Origin: Arthrobacter sp. Hiyo4
GTDB taxonomy: Bacteria > Actinomycetota > Actinomycetes > Actinomycetales > Micrococcaceae
NCBI GenBank assembly: GCA_002370555.1
Contig: AP014718.1
Location: 620,001 to 684,000, forward strand
Reading direction: 5' to 3'
DNA length: 64,000 nucleotides
Shown here: piece after piece, positions 15,212-24,880 of the stretch
Layout: the number at the start of each line of letters is the position of its first letter
Position numbering within the stretch: position 1 is the first letter of the stretch
Notes under the pieces: generated by a model
Databases searched by the model: none
The model's input: only the letters and a program-made list of their open reading frames with translations
What the model was told of the DNA's origin: nothing
Program-made: the position numbers and the translations under genes

Positions 15212-15291
15212 GCCGCTCCTGAGAGAGCGAGCCGACGGGGACCACCGCCCTAGACTGGGGGAACGACAAACGACGACGAACGGGAGGCTGC

Positions 15292-16639
15292 GTGGGCAGC
15301 TTGGTTGAAGAGCTGATGGGCGCTCTCGGGTCGGGGCAGGTCAGTACCGAAGCGGAGTTGCTCGCGAGGTATGCCGTGGACCAGGCCCCATCCTGGATTT
15401 CCAGCTCCCCGAGGCGGTGGTCTTCGCAGGGTCTGTGGCGGACGTGCAGGCCGTAGTCAGGCTGTGTGCGGCCGCCAACGTTGCCGTTGTGGCCCGCGGA
15501 GCCGGAACTGGCGTGTCCGGCGGCGCGCACGCGAGCAGGAACTGCATAGTCCTGTCCCTGGAACGGATGAACCGCATCCTTGACCTCAACCCGGACGACG
15601 AGACCGCCGTCGTCGAGCCCGGGGTGGTCAACGCTGCCCTCAACGAGGCAGCCGCAGTGCACGGACTGATGTACGCGCCGGATCCGGCGAGCTTCCGTTC
15701 CTCCACGATCGGCGGCAACGTTGCTACGAATGCCGGGGACTGCGCTGCGCCAAGTACGGCGTAACCCGTGACTCGGTGCTGGCGCTGGACGTGGTGCTGG
15801 CCGACGGGTCCCTTATCCACACCGGCCACCAGACATTCAAGGGCGTGGCTGGCTACGACCTGACGGGCCTGTTTGTAGGCTCTGAGGGCACTCTGGGGAT
15901 CGTGGTGGGCGCGACTATCCGGCTCAAGTACCTGCCCCGTGACGTGCACACCATCGCGGCGTTCTACCCGGACTTCAAGCAGGCCGCTGCGGGCGTCCTG
16001 GCGGTGGGCCGGGCCCGCGTGCAGCCGGCCATCATGGAACTGCTCGACGGCGGGACGCTGGCCCAGCTGGACGCTCTCCACGGCTCGGACCTGAGCTCCC
16101 GCGGCCGTTCGCTGCTCCTGGTCCAGACCGACGGGTTCGGGGCGCCGGCGGAGGCCGACGTCGTGCGTTCCGTTCTCGCGGCCGGCGGGGCAACGGTGAG
16201 CACCGAATCCACGGCGGAAGCCGAACAGCTCGTGGAACTCCGCCGCAACAGTCGCGGCGTGGAGGTGGATGACGAATACCGTGTGGGTGAGGACGTGGCC
16301 GTGCCGCGCTCACGCCTGGTGGATTACGTGGCGGCGTTGGAAGACCTTGCGGCAACACATGGTGTGAGCCTGAAGGTGGTGGCGCATGCGGGCGACGGCA
16401 ACCTACACCCCACGTTCTGGATCGACCGCAATGACAGCGCGGTGGACGCTGACGCCATGGCCCGGCTGAATCTTGCCCTGGATGCCTCCATAGAGGCTGC
16501 CCTCGAAATGGGCGGCACCATCACCGGGGAGCACGGGATCGGGCAGTACAAACTGCGCTGGCTGGGCCTGGAGCAGGCGGAACCCGTTAGGGATCTCCAG
16601 CGCAGGATCAAGGAACTCTTTGACCGGCAGGGATTTTGA
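15292..16639 (+). CDS. FAD-linked 2-hydroxyacid oxidase/dehydrogenase (GlcD type), frame broken
   Basis: Start GTG 15292 with GGGAGG four bases upstream. The FAD-binding domain shows VVARGAGTGVSGGA, IDLNPDDETAVVEPGV-like segments and GGNVATNAGG; the C-terminal domain has VVAHAGDGNLHPTFW and GEHGIGQYK, typical of glycolate oxidase GlcD and D-lactate dehydrogenases of this family. One C is missing at about 15387 and one G at about 15735; the joined protein is about 450 residues. No partner subunits (GlcE/GlcF) are nearby. Substrate (glycolate, D-lactate or another 2-hydroxyacid) is not decided by the sequence. Divergent from the glucosidase. Confidence 0.82.
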
Positions 16640-16717
16640 ATCCGGGCAAGGCCATCTAAAGGCTATTTGCTGTATTAACCCAGCCGTGCTGCCACCGCGG
16701 CCCGGCTCTCGGTCCGG

Positions 16718-18139
16718 TCAGTCGTCGACGTCGGGGTACTCTTCGATGGATTCGTCGTCGCCATAGCGTGAGGATTCCTCGGTTTCCACTTCAAGGATCT
16801 TCAGCATCGCAGTATCCGGGTTGAGCATGATGGCGGCTTCGTCCCGGCGGTGGCGCAGGACGGACTCGATGTAGGACTGCACTGCCTCGGCGAGTGGAAT
16901 GTGGCGGGCCTGCTCCTCGGACATGTACCAGCGGTGCTCCAGCACCTCGTGGACCGCCTCCGCCGGCTCCAGCTTGCGGGAGAGGTCGCGGGGGATCGAA
17001 CGCACAATCGGCTCGAAGACCTGGCTGACCCAGAGGTGCGCGCTGTATTCCTCGTCCATCCCCGGGTTGTTGTCCGCCCGGAAGGAGTCCATGTCATTGA
17101 GCAGGCGCCGGGCCTGGTTCTCCTGGGCGTCCAGTCCGGTCAGGCGCAGCAGACGGCGCTGGTGATGGCCGGCGTCCACCACCTTGGGCTGGAGCTGGAT
17201 GGTGGAACCGTTCTGGGTGGTCTTGATGGCGTATTCCTCGACGTCGAACCCGAGCTCATTGAGCTTCCGGATCCGGGCGGCCACGCGCCACCGTTCGCCG
17301 ATTTCGAAGGATTCCTTCTCGGTCAGTTCCGTCCACAGGCGCCGGTAGCTCTCCATGATGAGTTCGCTGGTGGCCACCGGGTCCACCTTCTCCTCGATCA
17401 GGCCGCCGTCCAGGAGGTCCATCAGCTCGCCGGCGATGTTGACCCGGGCAATCTCGAGATCGTACTCGCGCTGGCCGGTTGAAAGATCGGGGTACAGCTC
17501 GCCGGTCTCGGCGTCCACCAGGTATGCAGCGAACGCGCCCGCGTCACGGCGGAAGAGCGTATTGGAGAGCGAGACGTCGCCCCAGTAGAAGCCGATGAGG
17601 TGCAGCCGGACCATCAGCAGGGCTTGGGCGTCGATGAGCCTGGTCAAGGTGTCCTTGCGCAGCATCTGCGAGAACAGGGCCCGGTACGGCATGGAGAATT
17701 TCAGGTGGCGGGTGACCAATACGGGGTTCAGCGGCCGCCCATCCAGGGTGGTCCGGCCCGTGATGACTGCAACGGGGACAACACACGGGACGTCCAGGCG
17801 GGCCAGCTTACGGAGCATGTGGTACTCGTGGCGGGCCACATGCTCGGACGTTTCCTTGATGGCGATGACGGAGCCGCCCAGGTGCGCGAAACGCACAATG
17901 TGCCGCGAGATGCCGCGGGGGAGCGCTGCGAGGTTCTCAGCCGGCCAGTCCTCCAGTGCGATGTGCCAGGGCAGGTCCAGGAGTTCGGGATCCGCGGACG
18001 CCGCAGTGATGTTCAGCGAGCTGGAAGCGGCAAGGACCTTGTCATCCTTGGCACTCGCTGCCTCGAAGCGCGGCAGTTTGCCGACTTGCGCGTAGTCCGT
18101 GGGCTCGTCGTGCCACTGTGCACTGTTTTCGTCGGTCAT
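16718..18139 (-). CDS. DUF4032 family, kinase-like protein
   Basis: 473 residues from ATG 18139. The N-terminal half carries protein-kinase/aminoglycoside-phosphotransferase features: SVIAIKET with a candidate ATP lysine, ARHEYHMLRKL, the catalytic-loop-like YWGDVSLSNTLFRRD and YLVDAETGE in the metal-binding position. The C-terminal part (about residues 250-440) is the DUF4032 domain found in actinobacteria, ending in an acidic tail. Substrate unknown. It is monocistronic, convergent with the FAD-linked oxidase and downstream of the sugar ABC ATPase terminator. No membrane segments, so cytosolic. Confidence 0.72.
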   Translation of the reverse strand: MTDENSAQWHDEPTDYAQVGKLPRFEAASAKDDKVLAASSSLNITAASADPELLDLPWHIALEDWPAENLAALPRGISRHIVRFAHLGGSVIAIKETSEHVARHEYHMLRKLARLDVPCVVPVAVITGRTTLDGRPLNPVLVTRHLKFSMPYRALFSQMLRKDTLTRLIDAQALLMVRLHLIGFYWGDVSLSNTLFRRDAGAFAAYLVDAETGELYPDLSTGQREYDLEIARVNIAGELMDLLDGGLIEEKVDPVATSELIMESYRRLWTELTEKESFEIGERWRVAARIRKLNELGFDVEEYAIKTTQNGSTIQLQPKVVDAGHHQRRLLRLTGLDAQENQARRLLNDMDSFRADNNPGMDEEYSAHLWVSQVFEPIVRSIPRDLSRKLEPAEAVHEVLEHRWYMSEEQARHIPLAEAVQSYIESVLRHRRDEAAIMLNPDTAMLKILEVETEESSRYGDDESIEEYPDVDD

Positions 18140-18192
18140 GGATCAATTCTTTCGTACAAAGGGGCGGCTGGCCTAAACCTCGGGCTTAAACG

Positions 18193-18230
18193 CCGACGGC
18201 GGCCCGTCCAGTCAGGAGGGCCGCCGTCGG
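18193..18230 (-). terminator. terminator of the sugar ABC ATPase gene
   Basis: Inverted repeat CCGACGGCGGCCC / GGGCCGCCGTCGG with a 12-base loop, between the ABC ATPase end and the DUF4032 start, both on the minus strand. The T tract on the minus strand is short (GCGTTTAAG). Confidence 0.7.
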
Positions 18231-18312
18231 TTAGATCTCGGCGCCGGTGGATGGGCCGCGCCGGCAGGGTTCCCTGGCCGAAGCGGAGCGAGGTTTAGGG
18301 CGCCGGTGGGGA

Positions 18313-19394
<1,082 letters not shown>

Positions 19395-19629
19395 AGTTAT
19401 CAATCCCTTCACCGGCAGGTACGTGCCGGACGATCCGTTGTGAATGGTTCATGTAATTCAGTTATCCACGGCATTGCAGCCGTGTACTCCCCGGCCGAAG
19501 GCCGAGGAGTATCACGTGACGCCGCACGGTTCCTGTGCGCCACATCACAACCAAGAGTATGTCAGGCGAATGGCTTATTGGTGTAAATGTTACGGAGGTC
19601 ACATGTGAGGTTGGGCATGTCGCCGACGA

Positions 19630-20459
19630 TCAGTGGGTGTCCGGCTCTTCTTCGGCCACCACCAGGCTCCGTTCCTGCAGGAGTACCTCAAGCAGTTCCG
19701 CGACGTGGGCGGGCGCTTCCACCCGGAACTGGGCCTGGGTGAAGTCCAGGCCCACCTTGACGCCGACATCGCCGGATTCCAGCCGTGCCAGCGCGTCCTC
19801 GTCCGTGACGTCGTCGCCGGCGAAGAGGACCGCGGTGGCCCCGTGATCTGGCGCAGGAACGTCAGGCCCTCACCCTTGGAGGCGTTGACCACGGATGTCT
19901 CCAGGACGCGTTTGCCGTTCTTCAGGAAAACACCCTTGCGGTCCTGGAGAACGGAACGGGCCGCAGCCACCGCGTCCTCGGCCACCTCGTCCGTGGCCAG
20001 CCGGGTATGCAGGACCACGCCTGCGGGCTTGTCTTCAAGCAGCGTGCCCGGTGCCTGCTCCACGATCTCCTCCAGGACTCCGCGGACTTCGGCCAGCAGC
20101 AGGCGCTGGGCTTCGTCCAGCTTCAGCTCGGCGGAGCCGGGACCCAGCCACGCCTCGGCGCCATGGCTGCCGATCAGCAGCGTGTCCACCGGGGGCGAGG
20201 CGACCGAGCGCAGGCTGGCGAGGGCCCTGCCGGAGAGGAGCGCCGTTGTCGTGCGTGGAAGGGCGGCGAGCCCGGCGAAAGCGGCGGCCGAGCGCGGAAG
20301 CGGGCGGGCGTCGTCGGCGCGGTCAACCAGCGGGGAAATGGTGCCGTCGAAGTCCATGGCCACCAGCAGGTGTTCCGTCTGGGCGATGCGGCGGGCGGCC
20401 TGCCGGAGTTCGGGGGACAAGGTGAGCGGGCCCTTGGCGGGCCGGGCGTCAGGAGTCAT
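19630..20459 (-). CDS. otsB: trehalose-6-phosphate phosphatase
   Basis: HAD-family phosphatase that finishes trehalose synthesis. Motif I VAMDFDGTISPLVD carries the nucleophile Asp; GSHGAE, NASKGEGL and, after a frame break, FAGDDVTDEDAL complete the active site. One G is missing at about 19841, which throws the last ~70 residues out of frame. The ATG at 20459 lies inside the end of otsA (11-base overlap), so the two are coupled. About 276 residues. The neighbouring GlgE cluster at the start of the window can consume the product. Confidence 0.85.
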
Positions 20460-21951
20460 CGCGCACAACTTTCTCGTTCAGGGCGGCCAGGAAGTCAGCT
20501 GACCAGTGGTCGACGTCGTGCTCCAGGATCTGCTTGCGCATTGACCGCATGCGGCGCGCGGCGTCTTTGGGAGGCAAATCGACGGCCCGCATGATGGTTT
20601 CCTTGAGGCCGTCGATATCGTGCGGGTTCATCAGGAGCGCCTGCTTGAGCTGGTCCGCAGCCCCGGCGAACTCGCTGAGGACCAGCGCGCCGTCGTTGTC
20701 CTTGCGGGCAGTGACGTATTCCTTGGCCACGAGGTTCATGCCGTCCCGGAGCGCCGTCACGAGCATGACGTCGGCGGCGAGGTACAGCGCCACCATCTCC
20801 TCCACGGGGTAGCTGTGGTGCAGGTAGCGGACCGCCGTGTTCTGGATGGTGTCATAGGTGCCGTTGATGTGGCCGACTGTGCCTTCGATTTCCTCGCGCA
20901 GGAGGCGGTACTGTTCAACCCGTTCGCGGCTGGGGCTGGCAACCTGGATCAGCGTGGCGTCGCCGACCGTCAGCTTGCCTTCGTTCAGGAGTTCCTCGAA
21001 CGCCTTGAGCCGGTGCCGGATGCCCTTGGTGTAATCGAGCCGGTCCACGCCCAGGAGGATGGTCTTGGGGTTGCCGAGATCCTGGCGGATCTGGCGTGCA
21101 CGCTCGATGATCCCGGGGTTGTGGGCCAGTTCGTTGATCTGGGCCACGTCGATGGAGATGGGGAAGGCCTGGGCCCTGGCGATGTGCGTGATTTCGCCGT
21201 CCTTACCCTTCACATGCACCTGCTGCTGCTTGACGCTGGCGCCGAGGAACCGGCGGGCTGAGCGCATGAAGTTGCCGGCGTCGCTGGGGCGCTGGAAGCC
21301 CACCAGGTCTGCACCCATCAGGCCGTCAATGATGGCATGCCGCCACGGCAGCTGGGCGAAGATTTCCGGCGGGGGGAAGGGGATGTGGTTGAAGAACCCG
21401 ATCCGCAGGTCCGGCCGCGCTTGGCGCAGCAGCCGCGGCACCAGCTGCAGCTGGTAATCCTGGACCCACACGGTGGCGCCCTGGCCGGCATGGCGCACGA
21501 CGGCGTCGGCGAACCTTTGGTTGACCCTGCGGTAGGCGTCCCACCAGGTTCTGTGGAACTCCGGCGGGGCAATGACGTCGTGGTAGAGGGGCCACAGCGT
21601 GGCGTTGGAGAAACCCTCGTAGTAGAGCTCAACGTCGTCATTGCTCAGCTGGACTGGCACGAGGTCCATGCCGCCGTGGCTGAAAGGATCGACGGTTTCG
21701 TCCGGGGCGCCGTGCCAACCCACCCACGCGCCGTCGGTCTTGGTCATCATGGGTGCGAGGGCAGTCACCAGGCCGCCGGGGGAGCGGCGCCAGCCGGAGC
21801 CGTCGTCGCCGCTCTCACCGGGTGCGCAGCGGTCAACGGGCAGCCTGTTGGAGACAACCATAAAATCGTACGTGGCGGCCGTGCTGTGGTTGCTCGCGGC
21901 GGCGCCGGTTGCAGGTACAGCTGTTGGTTTTTCTTGGACGGGTGTTTGCAT
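20449..21951 (-). CDS. otsA: alpha,alpha-trehalose-phosphate synthase (UDP-forming type)
   Basis: GT20 enzyme joining a nucleotide-linked glucose to glucose 6-phosphate. 500 residues from ATG 21951, unbroken. Motifs: VSNRLPVDR (about 32), RSPGGLVTAL, GWHG, WVQDYQLQLVPRLLR, GVDRLDYTKGI and TALRDGMNLVAKEYV, which cover both substrate-binding loops. The N-terminal ~28 residues are low complexity. The nucleotide-sugar donor in actinobacteria can be UDP-, GDP- or ADP-glucose, so donor choice is open. First gene of the otsA-otsB operon. Confidence 0.93.
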   Translation of the reverse strand: MQTPVQEKPTAVPATGAAASNHSTAATYDFMVVSNRLPVDRCAPGESGDDGSGWRRSPGGLVTALAPMMTKTDGAWVGWHGAPDETVDPFSHGGMDLVPVQLSNDDVELYYEGFSNATLWPLYHDVIAPPEFHRTWWDAYRRVNQRFADAVVRHAGQGATVWVQDYQLQLVPRLLRQARPDLRIGFFNHIPFPPPEIFAQLPWRHAIIDGLMGADLVGFQRPSDAGNFMRSARRFLGASVKQQQVHVKGKDGEITHIARAQAFPISIDVAQINELAHNPGIIERARQIRQDLGNPKTILLGVDRLDYTKGIRHRLKAFEELLNEGKLTVGDATLIQVASPSRERVEQYRLLREEIEGTVGHINGTYDTIQNTAVRYLHHSYPVEEMVALYLAADVMLVTALRDGMNLVAKEYVTARKDNDGALVLSEFAGAADQLKQALLMNPHDIDGLKETIMRAVDLPPKDAARRMRSMRKQILEHDVDHWSADFLAALNEKVVRDDS

Positions 21952-22129
21952 TGCGGCCCCCTGGGGTTGCTTGTGCCTTTAAGCCACCTTAATAGGATGG
22001 AATCTTCGGGCTATTCGTCCGTTGGTTATTCGGGCGGAATAGTTGAAAGCGCAAGCTCTCAGGTTTGTCCCCTAAAATGGTGGAGTCGCCACAGAGTGGT
22101 CCCCCTATGTCGATCGACCCAAGGAACAC

Positions 22130-23018
22130 ATGAGCCCCGCAAATGAAATACGTAAGTCCAAGGCTGAGCGAACCTCGGAGGCACGCGAGAAGGCACGCCT
22201 GATCCGTGAGGCGCAGCTGACGAAGGACAAACGCAACAAGCTGCTGATCGGCTGGGGCATTGTGGTGGCCGTGGTGGCCATCCTTGTGGTGGTGGGGCTG
22301 GTGGTGACCACAACGATGCGGCAGAACGCCCCGATCGCTGACCAGGGGCCGACGCCGGCCAACGGCAACGTCAACGGTGGCATCACCTTGCTGGCCAATA
22401 CCGACGTCGCAAAGCTGGAAGCAGCCACCGTTGACGCAGCCTCCGTGGGGGAGCCCCGAAAACCGCGCCGGCTGAAGTGGTTGCCCCGGTGCCGAAGCTG
22501 AGGCCGGAAAGCCGGTCAAGGTGGTCCTGTACGTTGACTTCATCTGCCCGGTTTGCAAGAACTTCGAGGCACAGTACAACGAGCAGCTGACGGCGCTCCG
22601 CAACGAGGGCAAGATCTCGGTGGAATACCGGGCGCTCGGGTTCCTGGACAACCGGTCTTCCACGAACTACTCCTCCCGCGCAGCCAACGCCGCCGCGTGT
22701 GTTGTGAACGAGTCTCCGGAGAAGTACGCGGAGTTTGTGGACTCGCTGTTCGCCAACCAGCCTGCCGAAGGTACCGCCGGTCTTTCCGACGACAGGCTCA
22801 AGACCATGGCCACGGACATCGGCGCCAAGAACATTGACACCTGCATCGACGAGAAGACCTACCGTCCGTACGTGAAGTTCACAACTAAGCAGGCCGCGGC
22901 GATCGGCGTCACCGGCACGCCTACGGTGTTTGTGGACGGCCAGCAGTGGGGCAAGGGTGCCAGTGCGCAGACCCCGTTCCCTGAGTTCCTGCAGGCAGCG
23001 ATCACCGCGAAGGGCTAA
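22130..23018 (+). CDS. membrane-anchored DsbA-like thioredoxin-fold protein, frame broken
   Basis: Start ATG 22130. A basic cytosolic N-terminus is followed by one membrane segment (about residues 38-62, LLIGWGIVVAVVAILVVVG), then an exported thioredoxin-like domain with the CPVC active site in VDFICPVCKNFE and a cis-Pro loop TGTPTVFVDGQQ. It probably acts as a thiol oxidoreductase for exported proteins. Between about 22447 and 22487 two bases are missing (a G run and a C run); restoring both joins ...SVGGAPKTAP... to ...KPVKVVLYVDF. About 296 residues. Divergent from otsA; followed by a strong terminator. Confidence 0.82.
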
Positions 23019-23031
23019 AGTCCTTCCACTC

Positions 23032-23072
23032 AAAGGACCTGCTTCCGGATCCATTCCGGAAGCAGGTCCTTT
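23032..23072 (+). terminator. terminator after the DsbA-like gene
   Basis: A perfect 18-base inverted repeat beginning AAAGGACCTGCTTCC and ending CAGGTCCTTT with a 5-base loop; the T tract is short (CCTTTGTTCT). Confidence 0.85.
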
Positions 23073-23170
23073 GTTCTGGCTCCGGTTCGCCCTTGCCGGC
23101 GTTTTTACGAGCGGGCGGACTTGGGCTAACCTTATCTAGCGCCTTGCGGCGCACGCCCCGCATGGGGTGC

Positions 23171-23247
23171 GCCTCCTTAGCTCAGTTGGCCAGAGCACCG
23201 CTCTTGTAAAGCGGGGGTCGTCAGTTCGAATCTGACAGGAGGCTCCA
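23171..23247 (+). tRNA. tRNA-Thr (anticodon TGT)
   Basis: Acceptor arms GCCTCCT / AGGAGGC, D-arm with AGCTCAGTTGGCC, anticodon stem CCGCT / AGCGG around TGT, T-arm with GTTCGAATC, and an encoded CCA end at 23245-23247. A complete cloverleaf can be drawn by hand. Confidence 0.95.
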
Positions 23248-23681
23248 CATTGTGGCGCTGGTCGCAGGATCAGGTTTGAGGGCGCGCCCGTTTCCGCGCT
23301 GAACCCCGGGGCCAGGCTCCGACGGCGTTCGGGGGCAGGACCGTGTCCGCGTCGAGGCAGATGACCATGTCGGGCTTGAATAGGTACTTCGCCCAGGCCC
23401 GGTTCAGGGCTTCGGATTTGCGGTCCAAGTGATGCTGGGGCAGCTTCGCCCGCATCGGTTGCGACGCGGCCGCCCGCCGGGTGGGACTGCAGACGAGCGC
23501 GTCACGCCGGCCGGCGCCCTCGGATGCCCTCAAGATTCCATCAATTCCCCTGTCTGCAGAGGGCGAACCAACGAAATCTGTCTGGTTGGCCACACTGTTG
23601 CCCAAGTAGCGGCATAATGACCTAAACTGCTTCACTGAGGTGCCTGAAATGGTGCCGTGCAGCGACGAAAGTGAACACGCC
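23248..23681. other. gene-poor stretch after tRNA-Thr
   Basis: About 430 bases with no intact gene. A glycosyltransferase remnant lies on the minus strand (23311-23430); the rest shows nothing I recognise apart from serving as the upstream region of the DUF4193 gene. Confidence 0.6.
23311..23430 (-). pseudogene. family 2 glycosyltransferase fragment
   Basis: A stretch of about 40 codons on the minus strand reads RKSEALNRAWAKY followed by DMVICLDADTVLPPNAV. This is the donor-binding core of GT2 enzymes (small-residue segment plus the DAD metal motif). Nothing recognisable flanks it in any frame, and the surrounding ORF (23270-23683) has no other family likeness. It therefore looks like a decayed remnant rather than a functional gene. 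It sits beside tRNA-Thr, a common site of insertion and loss. Confidence 0.6.
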
Positions 23682-23984
23682 ATGGCTACCGATTACGACG
23701 CTCCACGCAAGACTGACGACGAGGCTTCCGCCGAGTCGCTGGAGGCCCTGCAGGCATCCCGCAGCGGCAGTGCCCAGACCGCAGTCATCGACGTGGACGA
23801 AACCGACACCGCCGAAGGCATCGACCTTCCCGGAGCCGATCTCTCCGGCGAAGAACTGACCGTCATTGTGGTTCCCGAACAGTCCGATGAGTTCACCTGC
23901 TCATCCTGCTTCCTGGTCCGGCACCGGTCCCAGATTGCACGCGAAAAGAACGGCCTGAAGTACTGCATCGAGTGCGAAGGCTGA
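23682..23984 (+). CDS. DUF4193 family protein
   Basis: 100 residues from ATG 23682 (MATDYDAPRK), which is the usual start of this actinobacterial family; an in-frame upstream ATG at 23640 is less likely. An acidic N-terminal half is followed by a small zinc-ribbon-like C-terminal part with two Cys pairs, CSSC and CIEC, separated by LVRHRSQIAREKNGLKY. Function unknown; the two Cys pairs suggest bound zinc. Monocistronic. Confidence 0.8.
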   Translation: MATDYDAPRKTDDEASAESLEALQASRSGSAQTAVIDVDETDTAEGIDLPGADLSGEELTVIVVPEQSDEFTCSSCFLVRHRSQIAREKNGLKYCIECEG

Positions 23985-24220
23985 ACGGCCGACGGCGGCA
24001 CTCCGGTGAGGTGCGCCGGCGTCGTTATTATGCATAACGGCAGGGTGCAGAAACGGCGTTAATAGCGTTTCGATCGCCCTGCAAAGTGCCTCAGAATTAC
24101 GCACGCGTGACCGGAACCAAGGCCGGTTAACGGTTCCGCGCCGAAGCGGCAACAACCCTTTTGAGTGGCCTTGGAGACTCCTACGCTTGAGCTACCTAAT
24201 CACTCGAAGGGTGGCCCACA
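23985..24220. other. intergenic region with a small palindrome
   Basis: No gene. The 17-base element CGTTATTATGCATAACG near 24023 has 6-base arms around TATGC and may be an operator or a weak hairpin. No sigma-type promoter stands out. Confidence 0.4.
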
Positions 24221-24769
24221 ATGAAAAAGATTCATACGTGGCTGACAGTCATTTTGATGGCTGTCGGATTGGGTTTCCTGGCTCCGGGGCCCGCCTCGGC
24301 AACCACATCGTATTGCGGACTCGTATGGGGATCGCTGGCTGAATCAGACCCGGCCATGAGCACCTCATCCGTCACCAACGTCCGGACAGGGCAGCACTAC
24401 TGCTTTGACCGGATGGTGGTTGACCTCAACGGCCCTGTTGCCGGCTACACGGTTCAGTACGTTCCGACCGTGGTCCAGGACGGTTCAGGTTTTGAAATCC
24501 CACTGTTGGGCTCGGCATTCCTCCAGGTAACTGTGAACGCACCGTCCTACGACAGCAATTACAACGTCACCTACAGCCCGGCGGCAAAGGCCGAACTGTC
24601 CGACGTGTCGGGATACCAGACCTTCCGGCAGGTTGCCTACGCGGGCAGCTTCGAAGGCTATACCAGCATCGGACTGGGTGTCCGTGCCCGGCTCCCGTTC
24701 CGGGTCTTCACCCTGGACGGCCCCGGATCCGGATCGCGCATGGTGGTTGATGTAGCGCACTTCTGGTGA
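24221..24769 (+). CDS. secreted protein with AMIN-like domain
   Basis: 182 residues. MKKIHTWLTVILMAVGLGFLAPGPASA is a Sec signal peptide with likely cleavage after ASA (about residue 28). The mature part has TSYCGLVWGS near its start, YCFDRMVVDL, and a C-terminal beta-rich segment ending SGSRMVVDVAHFW, the pattern of the secreted AMIN-like family seen in actinobacteria. Probably binds a wall or surface ligand; no catalytic motif visible. Followed by a bidirectional terminator shared with the permease. Confidence 0.72.
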   Translation: MKKIHTWLTVILMAVGLGFLAPGPASATTSYCGLVWGSLAESDPAMSTSSVTNVRTGQHYCFDRMVVDLNGPVAGYTVQYVPTVVQDGSGFEIPLLGSAFLQVTVNAPSYDSNYNVTYSPAAKAELSDVSGYQTFRQVAYAGSFEGYTSIGLGVRARLPFRVFTLDGPGSGSRMVVDVAHFW

Positions 24770-24819
24770 CCCGCGGTTCGCTGCTGAACCGTCGTTGAGG
24801 CAAGATCAGGAAACCAAAA

Positions 24820-24856
24820 CGGCGCCCTGCCCGGAGACTTTCCGGGCAGGGCGCCG
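24820..24856. terminator. bidirectional terminator
   Basis: Inverted repeat CGGCGCCCTGCCCGGA / TCCGGGCAGGGCGCCG with a 5-base loop, between two convergent genes; AAAAC precedes it so it can serve the minus strand, and GTGCTGTGTG follows. Confidence 0.8.
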
Positions 24857-24880
24857 TGCTGTGTGCTGTGGGCGGGGCAA

